Of a stretch of DNA of 35,975 bases, positions 1 to 7,266 are shown in pieces (position 1 is the first letter of the stretch; each line of letters starts with the position of its first letter). The position numbers and the translations under genes were made by a program. The stretch is from Maritimibacter sp. (GTDB lineage Bacteria; Pseudomonadota; Alphaproteobacteria; Rhodobacterales; Rhodobacteraceae), in assembly GCA_011389895.1 (NCBI GenBank), contig JAABTN010000031.1, positions 1 through 35,975 of the forward strand. The letters run 5' to 3'. Under the pieces are notes generated by a model. That model was not told the origin of the DNA. It saw nothing but the letters and a program-made list of their open reading frames with translations, and ran no database searches.

Positions 1-285
1 CTCGCCGAGAAAGCTGCGCATCGCGCGCAGCATTTCGGCGGCAGCGCCGTTGCCCGAGCGCAGCACCTCGCCGAAGGCTTCCTCGGCGCTGTCGGTCCAG
101 TGCCATGTATCGTCGAAGGCCTCGATCTGCGCCGCGCTCTCGTTACCCGCTGGCCCCTTGAACAAAACGTTGTAGGAGGCGTTCGAGTTGAACGGCGGAT
201 CGAGATAGATCAGATCGACGCTTTCATCGGCGATGGAATTGCGCAGGACGGAAAGATTGTCGCCGTAATAAAGATGGTTTGCCAT
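1..285 (-). CDS. Site-specific DNA methyltransferase (N4/N6 type), N-terminal part, cut by window edge
   Basis: The reverse strand reads from an ATG at 285 without a stop to the window edge, giving the first 95 residues; the C-terminus lies outside. The protein opens with LYYGDNLSVLRN and then YLDPPFNSNASYNVLF, with DPPF at residues 29-32. An early DPPF (motif IV) placed before the SAM-binding motif is the arrangement of beta-class N4-cytosine or N6-adenine methyltransferases, such as Mod-like and solitary DNA methylases. It would methylate a specific DNA sequence. The SAM-binding FxGxG motif should lie in the missing part. It is divergent from the kinase gene at 459. Whether it belongs to a restriction system cannot be seen here. 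Confidence 0.8.
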   Translation of the reverse strand, partial: MANHLYYGDNLSVLRNSIADESVDLIYLDPPFNSNASYNVLFKGPAGNESAAQIEAFDDTWHWTDSAEEAFGEVLRSGNGAAAEMLRAMRSFLGE

Positions 286-458
286 GCTGCCTGCAGTACC
301 TCTGATTGGTTAAGGCAATCCTTGCAGACCCCGGGCGCGCGGGCAAGAACAACGCCCTTTGCCCGCAGCACCCGGTGCGGCCCTCCGGTCAGATCGCGGT
401 TGTGACGCCGTGCGCGTGGCGGTAGCGTTCGCGCCATCTGTTCCGTTGGACACGTCGC

Positions 459-1406
459 ATGAGCAATATCCTCACCGTCACGCTGAACCCCGCGCTCGAT
501 CTCTCGACCTCGGCCCCGCATGTCGTGCCCGAGGACAAGCTGCGTTGTGCCGAGGTCAGCCGGGATGCGGGCGGTGGCGGGGTGAACGTTGCGCGCGCCA
601 TCGGCATTCTTGGCGGGCGGGCGAAGGCCTTTGTCGCGCTGGCGGGCCATGTCGGCGCGGCCTATCGCGATATCCTGGCGGGCGAGACGCTCGACCCGGT
701 GATCTTCGACATTCCCGGCGACACGCGCCAATCCTTCTCGGTGATCGACGAGGGCACGCAGGCGCAGTATCGCTTTGTCATGCCCGGCCCGCGCTGGACG
801 CCCGAGCTTGCACAGGCAGCGATCGAGGCGATTGCGTCGGCAACGCCCGCAGGTGGTTACGTGGTGCTTTCGGGAAGCCAGCCGCCGGGTGTCCCGGTGC
901 ATTTCCCCACCAACCTCGCCCCCGAGATCGAGGAACGTGGGGCCCGGCTGATCCTCGACACCTCGGGCCCGCCGCTACATGCGCTCATGGGGGTCGGATC
1001 GGCGCGCAACCACGTGCTCAGGCTCGATGGTGGGGAAAGCGCCGAACTCGCGGGACGCAAGCTCGCCAACCCGGGTGAGGTCGCGGATTTTGCCGCCAGC
1101 CTGATTGACCGGGGCGTGGCCGAAATGGTCGTGCTCGCGCTTGGGCCGGACGGGTCCGTGTTGGCGACACGCGCCGGGCGTTGGCATGCGCGCACCCGCG
1201 ATGTGCCGGTCAGATCACGGATCGGCGCGGGCGACAGCTTCATCGGGGCCTTCACGCTGGCGCTGGCCGGTGGCGCATTGCCGCATGAGGCCTTGGTGCA
1301 AGGCTGTGCAGCGGCCTCGGCAGCGGTCATGTCGGATGCGACCGACCTGTGCACCCGCGCCGATACCCGCGCGCTGGCGCAATCGGCGGAGCTGGTCGAG
1401 ATCTAG
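459..1406 (+). CDS. pfkB: PfkB-family sugar-phosphate kinase (1- or 6-phosphofructokinase type)
   Basis: This 315-residue protein has the PfkB/ribokinase fold signatures: an N-terminal TLNPALD strand (residues 8-14), the GGGGVNVARAIG glycine-rich substrate motif (38-49), LSGSQPPGV (137-145), and the C-terminal RIGAGDSF motif (254-261), where Asp259 is the expected catalytic base. The TLNPALD opening and overall length match the 1-phosphofructokinase, tagatose-6-phosphate kinase and 6-phosphofructokinase II subgroup rather than ribokinase. It should phosphorylate a phosphosugar with ATP in the cytoplasm; the exact substrate cannot be read from sequence. No PTS fructose genes are adjacent, which argues weakly against a FruK role. 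It stands alone, divergent from the methyltransferase. Confidence 0.85.
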   Translation: MSNILTVTLNPALDLSTSAPHVVPEDKLRCAEVSRDAGGGGVNVARAIGILGGRAKAFVALAGHVGAAYRDILAGETLDPVIFDIPGDTRQSFSVIDEGTQAQYRFVMPGPRWTPELAQAAIEAIASATPAGGYVVLSGSQPPGVPVHFPTNLAPEIEERGARLILDTSGPPLHALMGVGSARNHVLRLDGGESAELAGRKLANPGEVADFAASLIDRGVAEMVVLALGPDGSVLATRAGRWHARTRDVPVRSRIGAGDSFIGAFTLALAGGALPHEALVQGCAAASAAVMSDATDLCTRADTRALAQSAELVEI

Positions 1407-1417
1407 CATCCCGGGAA

Positions 1418-1447
1418 TTTACCAAACCCCGGAACCTGTGGTAATCT
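1418..1447 (+). promoter_or_regulatory. Possible promoter for the small exported protein at 1477
   Basis: TTTACC (1418-1423) and TAATCT (1442-1447) are separated by 18 bases and sit about 30 bases upstream of the start codon. The match is moderate and judged by eye only. Confidence 0.3.
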
Positions 1448-1476
1448 TGACGTTGTTCACAAGGGAATTCCGCCCA

Positions 1477-1797
1477 ATGACACCCAAAGCGATGCGCCGT
1501 GGCGCGACATTGGCCCTTGCCATGGTGGTGGCAAGCACACCTGTCGCGCAGGCGGGCTTGATCGAACGCGCCTGCCTGTCCTCGGACCGGCGCGCGGGCG
1601 GTGACACGCGGCTGTGCGCCTGCATCCAGATCGTGGCGGATCAGGTTCTGACCCCGTCCGAGCAGCGCTTGGGGGCAGGGTTTTTCAAGAACCCGGACCG
1701 CAGCCAGGAGGTGCGCCAAAGCGACAATGCCGCCGACGCGGTGTTCTGGGAAAAATGGAAAGCCTACGGCGAGGCCGCGTCTGAATACTGCCGCTGA
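1477..1797 (+). CDS. Small exported protein, function unknown
   Basis: A 106-residue protein with a basic start (MTPKAMRR), a hydrophobic stretch and a likely signal-peptidase site near AQA-G (around residues 22-25), so it is probably periplasmic. The mature part contains several cysteines (ERACLSSD, LCACIQIVAD, EYCR at the end) that could form disulfides. Similar small roseobacter proteins are sometimes labelled arginine transporter in databases, but nothing in the sequence supports transport. I chose the ATG at 1477, which has an AAGGGA sequence upstream; the in-frame ATG at 1492 is the alternative. It lies 70 bases downstream of the kinase gene, and its stop codon abuts that of the phosphatase gene on the other strand. 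Confidence 0.65.
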   Translation: MTPKAMRRGATLALAMVVASTPVAQAGLIERACLSSDRRAGGDTRLCACIQIVADQVLTPSEQRLGAGFFKNPDRSQEVRQSDNAADAVFWEKWKAYGEAASEYCR

Positions 1798-2244
1798 TCA
1801 ATCGATACTTTTGAGAAGCCCGGTTGCGCAGGCTTCGACAAGATCGAGCGCCCCGTCGAAATCGCGCGTGTAATAGGGGTCCGGGACGTGGTCCATGCCC
1901 CGCTCCGGCGCATAGGCGGTGAACAGCTTCACCGGGGTTGCATTGCCCACGGGACGCTGGCTTTCGATCTCGGAAAGGTTCTGGTCATCCATCGCAAGGA
2001 TCAGGTCGAAGGCTTCGAAATCGGCCGGACCGAATTGCCGCGCACGCAGGTTCGACAGGTCACAGCCCCGCGCCCCGGCCGCGCGCTGCATCTCGCCATA
2101 AGGCGGGGCCCCGACGTGCCAGCCCGCGGTGCCCGCGCTGTCAACGGTGATATCGCGGGTGCCGGCCATATCCCGGGTGACGCCCTCGGCGGTGGGGGAC
2201 CGGCAGATATTGCCAAGACAGACAAAAAGGATACGCAAGGTCAT
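1798..2244 (-). CDS. Low-molecular-weight protein-tyrosine phosphatase
   Basis: The 148-residue protein starts with ILFVCLGNICRSP, the CX5R active-site loop of the LMW-PTP family (Cys9 nucleophile, Arg15). The general acid Asp is present as Asp122 in VPDPYY, the expected DPY motif near the C-terminus. The length is typical (about 150). It removes phosphate from tyrosine on proteins in the cytoplasm. Arsenate reductases of this fold are the main alternative, but the DPY motif and lack of an ars context favour phosphatase. No tyrosine kinase or exopolysaccharide gene is adjacent, so the target is unknown. It is divergent from the sirtuin gene. Confidence 0.9.
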   Translation of the reverse strand: MTLRILFVCLGNICRSPTAEGVTRDMAGTRDITVDSAGTAGWHVGAPPYGEMQRAAGARGCDLSNLRARQFGPADFEAFDLILAMDDQNLSEIESQRPVGNATPVKLFTAYAPERGMDHVPDPYYTRDFDGALDLVEACATGLLKSID

Positions 2245-2385
2245 GGTGCCACGTTAGCTTTGCACGCCACGCCCGCAAGGGGCTTTGATCGGCTACCGCA
2301 GAACACCGCGTCGGGTCATGGCGTTCCCCCCAAGTCTGATCCTTGCCGGTGGACCCGGACCCGTCAAGCATCTTAAACAAACGGT

Positions 2386-3078
2386 ATGAAACGGGTCGTC
2401 ATCCTCACCGGGGCCGGGATATCCGCCGAAAGCGGGCTGGGCACCTTTCGCGATGTAGGCGGGCTTTGGACCCAATACGATCTTGAAGAGGTCGCAACGC
2501 CCGAAGGCTTTGCCCGCAACCCCAAAAAGGTGCACGACTTCTACAACGCCCGTCGGGCGAATTGCGCCGGGGCCAGGCCGCACGCGGGCCACGCGGCACT
2601 TGCCCGTCTGGCCCGGGCACCCAAGATCGCGCTCACGCTTGTGACGCAGAACGTGGACGATTTGCACGAACGCGCCGGGTCGCCCGAGGTTATTCACATG
2701 CACGGGCAACTCGATCACGCGCTGTGCGGGGCCTGTGGCCATCGCTGGGAGGCGGCCCCGGTCATGACACCAGACGACCTCTGCCCGGCCTGCCAACACC
2801 CCGCGACCCGACCCGACGTGGTGTGGTTCGGCGAAATGCCCTACCACATGGAAATGATCTTCGACCGTCTTGCAGGGGCCGACCTGTTCGTCGCCATCGG
2901 CACATCGGGAAGCGTCTACCCGGCGGCCGGCTTTGTCGACGCGGCGCGCGACGCCGGGGCCGAGACGCTCGAACTGAACCTCGGTCCTTCGGACAATCGC
3001 CGGGCTTTCGCCACGGGCCGCTATGGCCCGGCGTCCGAGATCGTGCCGCTATGGGTCGCCGACCTGGCCGGGGTGTAG
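2386..3078 (+). CDS. cobB: NAD-dependent protein deacylase, sirtuin (CobB type)
   Basis: A 230-residue Sir2-family enzyme that removes acyl groups from lysine using NAD. The NAD-binding GAGISAESG (9-17), TQNVDDLHERAG (87-98) and catalytic His106 in HMHGQL are all present. Four cysteines (114, 117, 133, 136) in two CxxC pairs form the structural zinc site. In FYNARR (52-57), Tyr53 and Arg56 match the Tyr-x-x-Arg pair that class III sirtuins (SIRT5, E. coli CobB) use to hold succinyl or malonyl groups, so desuccinylase activity is expected as well as deacetylation. The gene stands alone between the phosphatase and the copper genes. Confidence 0.93.
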   Translation: MKRVVILTGAGISAESGLGTFRDVGGLWTQYDLEEVATPEGFARNPKKVHDFYNARRANCAGARPHAGHAALARLARAPKIALTLVTQNVDDLHERAGSPEVIHMHGQLDHALCGACGHRWEAAPVMTPDDLCPACQHPATRPDVVWFGEMPYHMEMIFDRLAGADLFVAIGTSGSVYPAAGFVDAARDAGAETLELNLGPSDNRRAFATGRYGPASEIVPLWVADLAGV

Positions 3079-3085
3079 CGTACCC

Positions 3086-3304
3086 TCACAGCACGAAATC
3101 ATCTGCGCCAAGCACGATGTGCCCGGCCAGAAGCATGTCGGGCCCCTTTTGGCCAAGCGGACATCCGCCATCGCGCGCCTTCGAGCGGGTCGGCCACCTT
3201 TCCGCCAAGAAGCCGGTCCTTGCCATACCCTCCGACACGAAGGTCCGCGCCTCGGTCGCAGATCGTCGCTCTCGAACCGGCGGAGGCACCATGACCCGCG
3301 CCAC
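3086..3304 (-). CDS. Possible small protein, unknown function (doubtful)
   Basis: A 72-codon frame begins at a GTG (3304), 27 bases after the stop of the PCuAC gene and on the same strand; an ATG at 3292 is an alternative start. It ends 7 bases from the sirtuin stop. The C-terminal half (DGGCPLGQKGPDMLLAGHIVL) reads like real protein, and roughly three quarters of third positions are G or C. No convincing ribosome-binding site is visible and I do not recognise a family. If real, it would be the third gene of the copper operon; if not, this 253-base gap is non-coding. Confidence 0.25.
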   Translation of the reverse strand: MARVMVPPPVRERRSATEARTFVSEGMARTGFLAERWPTRSKARDGGCPLGQKGPDMLLAGHIVLGADDFVL

Positions 3305-3331
3305 ACACGGCGGCGCGGGTCGATCAGCGGA

Positions 3332-3799
3332 TTATTGGTGCTTCATCGCGCCATTGCCCATCTTGGACTGGCGTTCAAGGTCAACCGGGATGTCCACCGT
3401 GACATCGCCCGCCTTCTCGAACGTCAGGGTCACCGTGACCACGTCGCCCTGCGCCATGGTGTCGTTCAAACCCATGAACATGACATGATCACCACCACGC
3501 TTGAGCGTGTGCATCGCCCCGGCGGGCACTACGAAGCCTTCTTCGACGTGCACCATCTGCATGACGCCGTTTTCCCCCTCGATATGGGTATGAAGCTCAA
3601 CCCGCTTGGCGATGTCTGACGCGGCACCGATCAGCCGGTCGTCCTCGTCCCCCGCATTCATGATGCCGAAAAAGGCCGCGCCAGCCATGGCGTTTGCCCC
3701 TGCGGCACGGGCGTAGGGGTCCTGGATGCTGATCTCGCTGTCGGCAAGGGCAGGCATGGCAAAAGATACGGCGAGGGCCGCGATAAGAATGCGTTTCAT
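3332..3799 (-). CDS. Periplasmic copper chaperone PCu(A)C
   Basis: The 155-residue precursor has a signal peptide (MKRILIAALAVSFAMPALA, cut after about residue 19). The mature domain carries the PCuAC signature: ISIQDPYARA near the N-terminus, VELHTHIEGENGVMQM (68-82) and RGGDHVMFMGL (101-111). His70, Met82, His105 and Met107 are the apparent copper(I) ligands. The family delivers copper to cytochrome c oxidase CuA or related centres in the periplasm, often with ScoI/SenC. The start at 3799 has a GGAGAC sequence just upstream and gives a clean signal peptide. It follows the DUF2946-like gene by 37 bases and is probably in its operon. Confidence 0.9.
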   Translation of the reverse strand: MKRILIAALAVSFAMPALADSEISIQDPYARAAGANAMAGAAFFGIMNAGDEDDRLIGAASDIAKRVELHTHIEGENGVMQMVHVEEGFVVPAGAMHTLKRGGDHVMFMGLNDTMAQGDVVTVTLTFEKAGDVTVDIPVDLERQSKMGNGAMKHQ

Positions 3800-3836
3800 A
3801 TTGGTCTCCTGATGTCGTCTGATTGAATGGGTGGGA

Positions 3837-4175
3837 TCAGACGGCCAGTGGCGGCCCCCGGGCCGATGGCACCAACTCGAACCGTGGCGACAAAAGCGCC
3901 ACCGGGGTGCCAGAGACATGCGCCAGAAGCCGCAGCTGCGGGCGCAGGGTGGCAGGAAGCGCAAAGGTCGCACCGAAGGTCGAATGCCCATCCGGACAGA
4001 CCTCCTTCGTCTCGATAGGTTCGCCGTCAGGCCCGATGGTGATCGTGGTCATGCCGACCCCCGAACAGATCACCACCTCCATGCCGATATCATGGGACGC
4101 GCCCTTTGCCCCGGCGAGGATGGCACCGGATAGGGCGAGCACAAAGCTCAGGGACAGGGCGATCAGGACGCGCAT
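3837..4175 (-). CDS. Small exported cysteine protein, DUF2946-like, copper-linked
   Basis: A 112-residue protein with an N-terminal hydrophobic segment (LIALSLSFVLALSGAILAG), then VVICSGVGMTTITIGPDG and EVCPDGHS, followed by a hydrophobic C-terminal half. A Cys-Ser-Gly motif, a glycine-rich turn and a CP motif resemble DUF2946 proteins, which commonly sit beside copper chaperone genes in proteobacteria. It is probably membrane-anchored or periplasmic and may handle metal; this is inference from neighbours and cysteine spacing. It is the first gene of the pair with PCuAC. It has no Shine-Dalgarno sequence, and its start codon lies at the predicted transcription start. Confidence 0.7.
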   Translation of the reverse strand: MRVLIALSLSFVLALSGAILAGAKGASHDIGMEVVICSGVGMTTITIGPDGEPIETKEVCPDGHSTFGATFALPATLRPQLRLLAHVSGTPVALLSPRFELVPSARGPPLAV

Positions 4176-4181
4176 GGGGTA

Positions 4182-4210
4182 GGATTACGGGTCCCGCACA
4201 ACCCGTGCAA
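4182..4210 (-). promoter_or_regulatory. Promoter for the copper operon
   Basis: On the reverse strand TTGCAC (4210-4205) and TAATCC (4187-4182) are 17 bases apart. The -10 box ends only six bases before the ATG at 4175, so the transcript may be leaderless. Confidence 0.45.
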
Positions 4211-4250
4211 GACCGGTGTGACGCGATGCCGCTTGTCCGCCAGCCTCCGG

Positions 4251-4278
4251 TTGTATCCGGCCCCCATCGGCCTATGCT
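4251..4278 (+). promoter_or_regulatory. Promoter for the DsyB-like methyltransferase gene
   Basis: TTGTAT (4251-4256) and TATGCT (4273-4278) are 16 bases apart, followed 20-odd bases later by a good ribosome-binding site (GGAAAGGA) and the ATG at 4312. Confidence 0.4.
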
Positions 4279-4311
4279 GCCCCCACCCCGACAACACCGG
4301 AAAGGATCGTC

Positions 4312-5322
4312 ATGCCCGTTCTCACGGAAGCTGAAGACATTTCAGACATCGCCTTTGGATACATGGGGTCAAAGGCCCTGTTTGCCGCGCTGGAGTTCGG
4401 GGTTTTCACCGCCTTGGGCGACCAGACCATGCAGGCCCCCGCGCTCGCCGATACCATCGGTCTGCCGGTCGAACGCTGCCGCACCTTGATGACGGCGCTG
4501 ACCGCGCTTGGTCTGACCTTGTCCGGGCCAGACGGGTTCTCGAACGCGCCCGCCGCGCAATCCTTTCTCGTGAAGGGGGCAAAGTATGACTTCGGCGACT
4601 ACCTGCGCCTTCAAGTCGGTCGCCAGATGTATCCGCTGATGGATCAGATCGAAGCGGCGCTGGCGAATGACCTGCCCGAGGGCGCGACCGACAGCTACGC
4701 CACGTGGTTCGCGGACCCGGATGAGGCACGACTTTACTCGGAGAGCCAGCACGCGGGTTCGCTCGGTCCCGCCCGCGGTCTGGCCAAGCGTGTGGACCTG
4801 TCACAGGCGAAATCCCTGCTCGACGTGGGCGGCGGCACCGGCGCCATGGCGATGACCTTGTGCAAGGCCAACCCGGCGCTCACCGCGACGGTGATCGACC
4901 TTCCCAACGTGGCCGCGCTCGGCCAATCCTACGTAAGCGAGGCGGGGCTGGACGACCGCATCGCATATGTCGCGGGCAATGCGCTCACCGTGCCCTGGCC
5001 CGAAGGTCAGGACGCGGTGCTCATGTCCTACCTGTTCTCCGGGGTGCCGGATCATTTCCACGAAGGCTTGATCGCGCGCGCCTTCGATCACCTCGCCCCC
5101 GGCGGGCGCCTGCTCATCCACGACTTCATCGTGGACGCCGACCTGACGGGGCCGAAGAACACCGCGCTCTGGCAGCTTCAGCATACCGCCTTCACGCCCG
5201 AGGCCCGGTCGCTTGACGATGGCTGGCTTGCCAACAACCTGGATGCAGCCGGGTTTCACGATGTTTCGGTCGAGCCGCTGATCCCCGGCATGACCAAGCT
5301 CGCCATGGGGCGCAAACCCTGA
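4312..5322 (+). CDS. SAM-dependent methyltransferase, DsyB candidate (MTHB S-methyltransferase of DMSP synthesis)
   Basis: A 336-residue Methyltransf_2-fold protein. Residues 10-110 form the helical dimerisation and winged-helix part (GYMGSKALFAALEFGVFTAL), and 165-336 the SAM domain with LLDVGGGTG (169-177), VIDLP (194-198) and LAPGGRLLIHDF (261-272). In plant-type O-methyltransferases of this family a catalytic His stands in LHDWxD; here the same place reads FSGVPD (242-247), with Ser for His. Loss of that base fits a thioether S-methyltransferase. The length, the YSESQHAGSLGPAR stretch (142-155) and the marine roseobacter setting suggest DsyB, which methylates 4-methylthio-2-hydroxybutyrate on the way to DMSP. 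This assignment is from memory of the family and unproven; another small-molecule methyltransferase is the alternative. The gene stands alone. Confidence 0.6.
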   Translation: MPVLTEAEDISDIAFGYMGSKALFAALEFGVFTALGDQTMQAPALADTIGLPVERCRTLMTALTALGLTLSGPDGFSNAPAAQSFLVKGAKYDFGDYLRLQVGRQMYPLMDQIEAALANDLPEGATDSYATWFADPDEARLYSESQHAGSLGPARGLAKRVDLSQAKSLLDVGGGTGAMAMTLCKANPALTATVIDLPNVAALGQSYVSEAGLDDRIAYVAGNALTVPWPEGQDAVLMSYLFSGVPDHFHEGLIARAFDHLAPGGRLLIHDFIVDADLTGPKNTALWQLQHTAFTPEARSLDDGWLANNLDAAGFHDVSVEPLIPGMTKLAMGRKP

Positions 5323-5333
5323 TCCCTTCATCG

Positions 5334-5392
5334 TTCCCCAAATATTCTGGGGGAGGCGATGACCAAAGGTCATCGACGGGGGCAAGGCCCCC
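5334..5392 (+). repeat. Intergenic hairpin repeat, copy 1 (AAATATTC core)
   Basis: The element starts TTCCCCAAATATTCTGGGGG (5334-5353), continues with a perfect 8-base hairpin (5357-5364 with 5368-5375, loop AAA) and ends with a 6-base G/C hairpin (5378-5383 with 5387-5392). The TTCCnnAAATATTCnGGGGG head and GGGGGC/GCCCCC tail recur in reverse orientation at 35615-35654. It lies just after the methyltransferase stop and may help end that transcript. Confidence 0.6.
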
Positions 5393-5431
5393 AAAAAGAA
5401 AAGGCCCCGCCACCGGGGGCAGGGCCTTTTC
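5393..5431 (-). terminator. Rho-independent terminator of rpmB (possibly bidirectional)
   Basis: A 9-base stem pairs AAAAGGCCC (5399-5407) with GGGCCTTTT (5422-5430); on the reverse strand the hairpin is followed by CTTTTTGG. It stands about 25 bases after the rpmB stop. The A and T tracts in the stem would also let it work on the forward strand. Confidence 0.8.
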
Positions 5432-5455
5432 AATAAAGATACATGGGATAAGGGA

Positions 5456-5743
5456 TCAGGCGGTCGCCTGAGCCTTCATGATCTCTTTCTTGAGCTTCAG
5501 CGCCTTGAGCGAAAGCTCGTCGTCCTTGGCTTTCGCCAGAAACTTGTCCAGCCCGCCGCGATGGTCGACAGTGCGCAAGGCCGAGGCCGAGATGCGCAGC
5601 TTGATCGAACGGCCGAGCGCCTCGGACACGAGCGACACGTCGTTCAGGTTCGGCAGAAACCGGCGCTTGGTCTTGTTGTTGGCGTGGCTGACATTGTTGC
5701 CAGTCATCGGGCCCTTACCAGTCAGTTCGCAGACGCGCGACAT
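5456..5743 (-). CDS. rpmB: 50S ribosomal protein L28
   Basis: The 95-residue protein begins [21 protein letters not shown], the standard L28 opening, followed by TKRRFLPNL and the conserved [16 protein letters not shown] segment. It is a component of the large ribosomal subunit. I set the start at 5743, where AGAGGA lies eight bases upstream; the frame stays open further upstream but the family begins at MSR. The gene is monocistronic, with its own promoter at 5855-5883 and a terminator at 5393-5431. The proteobacterial partner rpmG is not adjacent. Confidence 0.97.
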   Translation of the reverse strand: MSRVCELTGKGPMTGNNVSHANNKTKRRFLPNLNDVSLVSEALGRSIKLRISASALRTVDHRGGLDKFLAKAKDDELSLKALKLKKEIMKAQATA

Positions 5744-5854
5744 GGGTTCATCCTCTCTTGCGGGCAGTTTCCGGAGCCACGTGGGCGGCCCAGCAGACTT
5801 GCCAGTCAATACAAACGGGCGCCACCACGGCAGCGCCCCGAATTCCGTCAGCGG

Positions 5855-5883
5855 GCTTTAGGCCGTTTTCCAACCTCCGTCAA
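5855..5883 (-). promoter_or_regulatory. Promoter of rpmB
   Basis: On the reverse strand TTGACG (5883-5878) and TAAAGC (5860-5855) are exactly 17 bases apart, a strong alphaproteobacterial sigma-70 match. Transcription would start near 5848 and give a leader of about 100 bases before the start codon. The rest of the 5744-6015 gap shows nothing recognisable. Confidence 0.5.
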
Positions 5884-6015
5884 GTGAGTCGCGCGGGCTT
5901 TTGTGCCTTGGACCCGGGTCGTATCACCGGGGGGAACGACCCCCGCCTGCCCGGACCAGATACACAGACGCCGGCATGACTTGCCACCCGGGCGCGAAAG
6001 GCGTCTAAGGCCCGC

Positions 6016-7233
6016 ATGACGACACATCCCGACCCGACCGAAGCGAGCGAACGTGCGCTGTCCTACCCCGAATTTCGACGGTTCTACATCGGCGCGGTCT
6101 GCGGCACAAACGGGGGCTGGATCAGCCGCATCCTGATGGCGTGGCTGGCGTGGGATCTGACCGGGTCCGCCACCTTCGTGGGTCTCATCGCCTTGACGAG
6201 CCTTCTGCCGGTCGCCCTGTTCGGGCCGATCTTCGGCACCATGATCGACCGGATGTCGGCGCGGGTGGCGTTTCAACGCACCGCGCTCGCGCTTCTGGCC
6301 ATACCGTTGGTCTTCGCGGTGCTTCTTGGTCTTGGCTGGCTTACTGCCGTGCCTTTGTTTTTCCTGTCGCTGGCCTTCGGGATCATCATGTCGGCCTATC
6401 ACCCGGTGCGCCAGTCGCTTGGCCCCCGCTTGGTCGAGCGGCCCGCGATCGGGTCGGTGGTGGCGCTTGCCGCGCTCAATTTCAACATCGGGCGCCTGCT
6501 GGCCCCGGCCCTTGGCGGCGCTATGATCGCCGAGTTTGGCACCTTTGCGACCGCGTTTCTTGGTATCGCGCTGGCGGTCCCGAACGCGGTGATCGCCCCC
6601 ACGCTCAAACCGCGTGAAGATGACCACAGCAGCCATGGCGCGATGCTGGAAGACCTGAAGGCCGGGTTTCGCGCGGTCTGGGACCGGTGGGCGATCCGAC
6701 GGTCGATCCTTCTCGCCGTCGCCGCCTTGGGCCTGATCCGGGGGATCGCGGAAATCCTCGCGCTCGTCGCGGACGGGATTTTCGAACAGGGCGCCACCGG
6801 GCTTGGGTTCCTGACCTCTGCCGTGGGCGGCGGCGCGTTGGTCGCCGCGGTCTTTCAGGTGGTGGCGGGCAATCGGCTTGTGCGTAACAGGCCGCTGCGC
6901 TTCGCGGTGATCTGGGTCGGGTTTGCCGGGGTTCTCGGGCTGGTGCACGCGCCGAGTTTCCTTTGGACGCTGATCCCCGGGGCGCTCGTCGGCTTCTCGT
7001 CCACCTTCGTCGGCGTGTCGCTTCAGATCGGCGTGCAGGCCCGGCTCGAAGACGCGATGCGCGGTCGGGTCATGTCGATCTGGATGCTGGCCAACACCGC
7101 CTCGACCGCCCTTCTGGCCTTTGGCCTGTCGCTTTTGACCGAGTGGCTGGGTCTCCCGGTCAGCACGACACTGGCCGTGGCCCTCGCCGGGGTCGCGGTC
7201 ATCGTCTTGTGGATCATGCCGCCAGAGCGGTGA
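6016..7233 (+). CDS. MFS transporter (MFS_3/EntS-like exporter)
   Basis: A 405-residue integral membrane protein with about 12 hydrophobic segments split into two halves by a polar loop near residues 200-225 (LKPREDDHSSHGAMLEDLKAGF). The DRMSARVAFQRTAL loop between early helices corresponds to the MFS motif A region, and the C-terminal ARLEDAMRGRVMSIWML is typical of the MFS_3 branch that includes the enterobactin exporter EntS and many uncharacterised permeases. It probably exports a small molecule by proton exchange; the substrate cannot be told. It stands alone and converges with the acyl-CoA dehydrogenase gene. Confidence 0.85.
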   Translation: MTTHPDPTEASERALSYPEFRRFYIGAVCGTNGGWISRILMAWLAWDLTGSATFVGLIALTSLLPVALFGPIFGTMIDRMSARVAFQRTALALLAIPLVFAVLLGLGWLTAVPLFFLSLAFGIIMSAYHPVRQSLGPRLVERPAIGSVVALAALNFNIGRLLAPALGGAMIAEFGTFATAFLGIALAVPNAVIAPTLKPREDDHSSHGAMLEDLKAGFRAVWDRWAIRRSILLAVAALGLIRGIAEILALVADGIFEQGATGLGFLTSAVGGGALVAAVFQVVAGNRLVRNRPLRFAVIWVGFAGVLGLVHAPSFLWTLIPGALVGFSSTFVGVSLQIGVQARLEDAMRGRVMSIWMLANTASTALLAFGLSLLTEWLGLPVSTTLAVALAGVAVIVLWIMPPER

Positions 7234-7266
7234 GCGCGGCGGGCAGGCACACCCACCCCCACCCCG

